Assembly (NCBI RefSeq): GCF_900343145.1
Contig: NZ_LT996886.1
Span: 2,666,001-2,730,000, forward strand
Direction of reading: 5' to 3'
From: Tessaracoccus timonensis
GTDB lineage: Bacteria; Actinomycetota; Actinomycetes; Propionibacteriales; Propionibacteriaceae
Length of the DNA: 64,000 bases
The first letter of the stretch is position 1. Each line of letters opens with the position of its first letter. This document shows positions 61,925 to 64,000 of this stretch, in pieces. Below the pieces are notes generated by a model, which was given only the letters and a program-made list of their open reading frames with translations, made no database searches and was not told where the DNA came from. Made by a program: the position numbers and the translations under genes.

Positions 61925-63082
61925 TCAGGGGTGGGAGTATCGAGGCGGCAAATCCAGTTGCTGCAGGGTTTCGGCGACAGCGTGTTCCAGGTTGTGGGCG
62001 CCTTCGGCGAGCGCGGTGTCGAGGCCTGTCGCGGGGTCGACAATGGGCACGGCGGCGAGCACACCGTCGGGCAGTTGCGTGTCGGCGTCTTGCACGCGCC
62101 CAGCGAAAATCACGGTAGGCACCCCATGCGCCGCCGCGCGAGCCGCCACAGCTGCCGGCACCTTCCCAGCCGCCGACTGCGCATCCCAGCTACCCTCGCC
62201 CGTGAGCACGAGCGACGCTCGACCGACCAGCGCGTCAAACCCCACCGCATCCATAATGAACTCAGCACCCGAGCGGATAGTGGCGTTCGTGAACGCAAGC
62301 AGGCCCGCACCCATGCCGCCCGCCGCACCCGCGCCGGGAACGTCACGAACATCCTTGTCAACAGCGGGTTCGACAACGTCAGCCCACTGCCCCAGCGCAG
62401 CATCCAGCTCCGCGACGGCCTGCGAATCCGCACCTTTCTGCGGCCCGAAAATGTGGCTGGCACCCTGGGCGCCGAGCAGCGGGTTCGTCACATCACTGGC
62501 GATGGTGATCCGCACGCTACGAAGCCGAGGATCGATACGCCCAGTATCCACAGCGGCCAACCTCGCCAGCGCCGCACCGCCAGGCGACAACGGCGCGCCA
62601 TGCTCATCGAGGAACCGCACACCCAGCGCGGCGAACATGCCCGCGCCGGCATCATTCGTGGCGCTACCACCCAACCCGACGAGGATCTCGTCGACACCCA
62701 AATCCAGCGCGGCGAGGAACAGCTCGCCCACCCCAAGCGAGGTGGCACGACGCGCGTCACGTTCGTTCCGTTTGAGCAGCTCCAACCCGGCCGCAGCAGC
62801 CATCTCCACGACGGCCAACCGCCGCTCAGGAGCGTGCACGATGTTGGCGGTGGTGGGCCGACCCAGCGCATCGTGGCACCGCACCTCAACAAACTCCCCA
62901 CCCAACGCCACGCGCAAAGCCTCCCCCGTGCCCTCACCACCATCAGCCAACGGCACCAGCACCGGATCACACGCACCCAACGCACGCCGCACACCCCGTG
63001 CCATCGCCCCAGCCGCCTCCGCAGCCGTCATCGACTCCTTAAACGAATCGGGTGCACAAACGATCAACGGTGGTCGCTCCAT
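61925..63082 (-). CDS. glxK: Glycerate kinase
   Basis: A 385-residue type II (GarK/GlxK family) glycerate kinase. The family patterns are CAPDSFKESMTAAEAAGAMA, then VPLADGGEGTGEAL, and GLGGSATNDAGAGMFAALG. VLTGEGSWDAQSAAGKVP and GVPTVIFAGRV lie near the C-terminus. It phosphorylates glycerate, linking glyoxylate or sugar-acid breakdown to glycolysis. Start ATG at 63082: TACACT ends 7 nt upstream; the longer frame to 63187 is not supported. The GH43 gene stops 27 bp before it. Confidence 0.93.
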   Translation of the reverse strand: MERPPLIVCAPDSFKESMTAAEAAGAMARGVRRALGACDPVLVPLADGGEGTGEALRVALGGEFVEVRCHDALGRPTTANIVHAPERRLAVVEMAAAAGLELLKRNERDARRATSLGVGELFLAALDLGVDEILVGLGGSATNDAGAGMFAALGVRFLDEHGAPLSPGGAALARLAAVDTGRIDPRLRSVRITIASDVTNPLLGAQGASHIFGPQKGADSQAVAELDAALGQWADVVEPAVDKDVRDVPGAGAAGGMGAGLLAFTNATIRSGAEFIMDAVGFDALVGRASLVLTGEGSWDAQSAAGKVPAAVAARAAAHGVPTVIFAGRVQDADTQLPDGVLAAVPIVDPATGLDTALAEGAHNLEHAVAETLQQLDLPPRYSHP

Positions 63083-63089
63083 ACGAGGA

Positions 63090-63095
63090 AGTGTA
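63090..63095 (-). promoter_or_regulatory. -10 hexamer for leaderless glxK
   Basis: TACACT on the minus strand, 7 nt before the ATG at 63082. Confidence 0.6.
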
Positions 63096-63108
63096 CGCGG
63101 CAGCCTCC

Positions 63109-64000
63109 TCAGGGCTTGTCGGGGTGCTCCACAGTCGGCTCCTGCACTTCGATGGATTCGCCGTCGAATGTCACTTTCGACAGCCACAGTTGGCGCCCGC
63201 TTACTTCGTCGCCAACCTCACCCGGAACCCAAGCGTGGTAGGCGATCCACCACTGACCGTTGGCTTCGACGAACTGGCAGTGCCCTGGGCCAGCGGCGAC
63301 GTCGTTGGCCATCATGACCGGCTTCGGATCCTTGCGCCATGTCCCATCCGGAGCATCCGCGACGGCGTGCCCCATCGCGTAATCCTCCGATCCGTAGTCG
63401 TTCGCGGAGTACAGCATGTGGAACACACCGTCGACCTCGACCACCGCAGGCCCCTCGACCAGGTTGCCTTCCCAGTCTTCCGTCTGTTTGAAGAGGTTCT
63501 TGGTTTCGCCTTCTATGCTCCGGCCGTCGTCGGACAGCTTGGCTACCTTAATCCAGGTATCGACGCCGATAGCGTTGCCATCGTTCTTCCAGAACAGCCA
63601 TTTGGACCCATCAGAGGCGATAAACGGCGACGCGTCGATAGACCCGCCTTCCTCGACCTCGCAGATGATGGGTTCCTCGGAAGTGTCTTCGTAGGGCCCT
63701 GCGGCTTGCTCCGACGTGGCAACCCCGATGCACTGCCACTGCGGGTCTGGCGCCTTGGTGGTGTAGTACATGCGGTAGGTGCCGTCATCCCACTCGATGG
63801 CCTCGGGCGCCCAGACCTTGCCCGCGCTCGTCCACGAGGCCAATGTGGGCATGGCGTCGACCGACTGTGACCAGTCGACCATGTCCGGACTGATGAGCAC
63901 CTGGACGTTCATACCGTTGCCGTTGGTGGCGATGGCGACGTACCCGTCGTCGGTATTCAGGATCTGCGGATCCGGAAAATTGTGCGCGTAGACCGGGTTC
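63109..64000 (-). CDS. Glycoside hydrolase family 43 protein, 3' part
   Basis: Five-bladed propeller glycosidase, arabinan or xylan type, cut by the window end; the frame is open to base 64000. The visible part begins NPVYAHNFPDPQILNTDDG, whose Asp is the expected catalytic base. SIDASPF carries the pKa-modulating Asp and LVEGPAVVEVDG the catalytic acid Glu. The N-terminus, and hence any signal peptide, is outside the window. It probably removes arabinose or xylose from plant polysaccharides; exact substrate unknown. Confidence 0.9.
   Translation of the reverse strand, partial: NPVYAHNFPDPQILNTDDGYVAIATNGNGMNVQVLISPDMVDWSQSVDAMPTLASWTSAGKVWAPEAIEWDDGTYRMYYTTKAPDPQWQCIGVATSEQAAGPYEDTSEEPIICEVEEGGSIDASPFIASDGSKWLFWKNDGNAIGVDTWIKVAKLSDDGRSIEGETKNLFKQTEDWEGNLVEGPAVVEVDGVFHMLYSANDYGSEDYAMGHAVADAPDGTWRKDPKPVMMANDVAAGPGHCQFVEANGQWWIAYHAWVPGEVGDEVSGRQLWLSKVTFDGESIEVQEPTVEHPDKP

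Noticed and set aside
1-64000. CRISPR array, tRNA, rRNA, prophage or biosynthetic cluster
   Set aside because: No regular spaced repeats, cloverleaf-like gene, integrase, transposase, phage structural genes or modular synthases were seen.

Overview
The window is 64 kb of GC-rich DNA (about 65% G+C in a line I counted) from an actinobacterium. The gene order sigA/sigB, nrdR, lexA, hflX, dapF, miaA, miaB, recX, recA, a DUF3046 gene, clgR, pgsA, ftsK is the conserved actinobacterial block known from Mycobacterium. Adenosylcobalamin-dependent ribonucleotide reductase, RNase Y, a PntAB transhydrogenase and a 13E12/DUF222 HNH gene make Propionibacteriales (Propionibacteriaceae-like) my best guess; that placement is inference. 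Genes are densely packed, with many 1-17 bp overlaps and no intergenic gap above about 210 bp. I saw no rRNA, tRNA, CRISPR array, insertion sequence or prophage.

Layout. 1-3.2 kb: end of recB and all of recD. 3.2-9 kb: an aspartate/aromatic aminotransferase, the principal sigma factor SigA, divergent SigB behind an ECF-type promoter, TesB thioesterase and a lipoprotein. 9-18 kb: HrpA helicase, a tandem Usp protein, a split-barrel flavoprotein, a YbjN-like protein, CorA and IlvD. 18-20.5 kb: a translationally coupled three-gene cassette resembling orphan type VII (ESX) secretion substrates plus a double YbaB-like protein. 20.6-25.2 kb: cupin, DHA2 efflux pump, DUF2871 protein, and an ABC-F protein behind a three-codon leader ORF. 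25.2-26.5 kb: a lower-GC HTH/nucleotidyltransferase pair whose second gene is frameshifted. 26.6-31.5 kb: nrdR-nrdJ with tandem NrdR boxes, a small SOS-box-controlled membrane protein, and divergent lexA. 31.5-41.5 kb: pntAB, dinG, hflX, dapF, miaA, a small MT0933-type antitoxin-like protein and miaB. 41.5-44 kb: a sialidase-fold protein and an aldose-epimerase-like protein. 44-47.3 kb: rny, recX, recA and DUF3046. 47.3-56.4 kb: a DeoR regulator, clgR, pncC, pgsA, rimO, ftsK, thiL, ddl and trmO. 56.4-64 kb: a PlsC-type acyltransferase, an SOS-box HNH gene, a tetR/unknown/DUF4865 operon, a membrane pair with a serine-hydrolase motif, glycerate kinase, and a GH43 glycosidase cut by the window end.

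How it works together. Genome maintenance dominates: RecBD, RecA, RecX, LexA, DinG, FtsK and class II ribonucleotide reductase with NrdR. LexA-type boxes lie at lexA and the divergent membrane gene, at recA and at the 13E12 HNH gene, giving a local SOS regulon. A second theme is leaderless transcription: at thirteen starts a TAnnnT -10 hexamer ends exactly 6 or 7 nt before the start codon, including two divergent genes whose -10 hexamers overlap.
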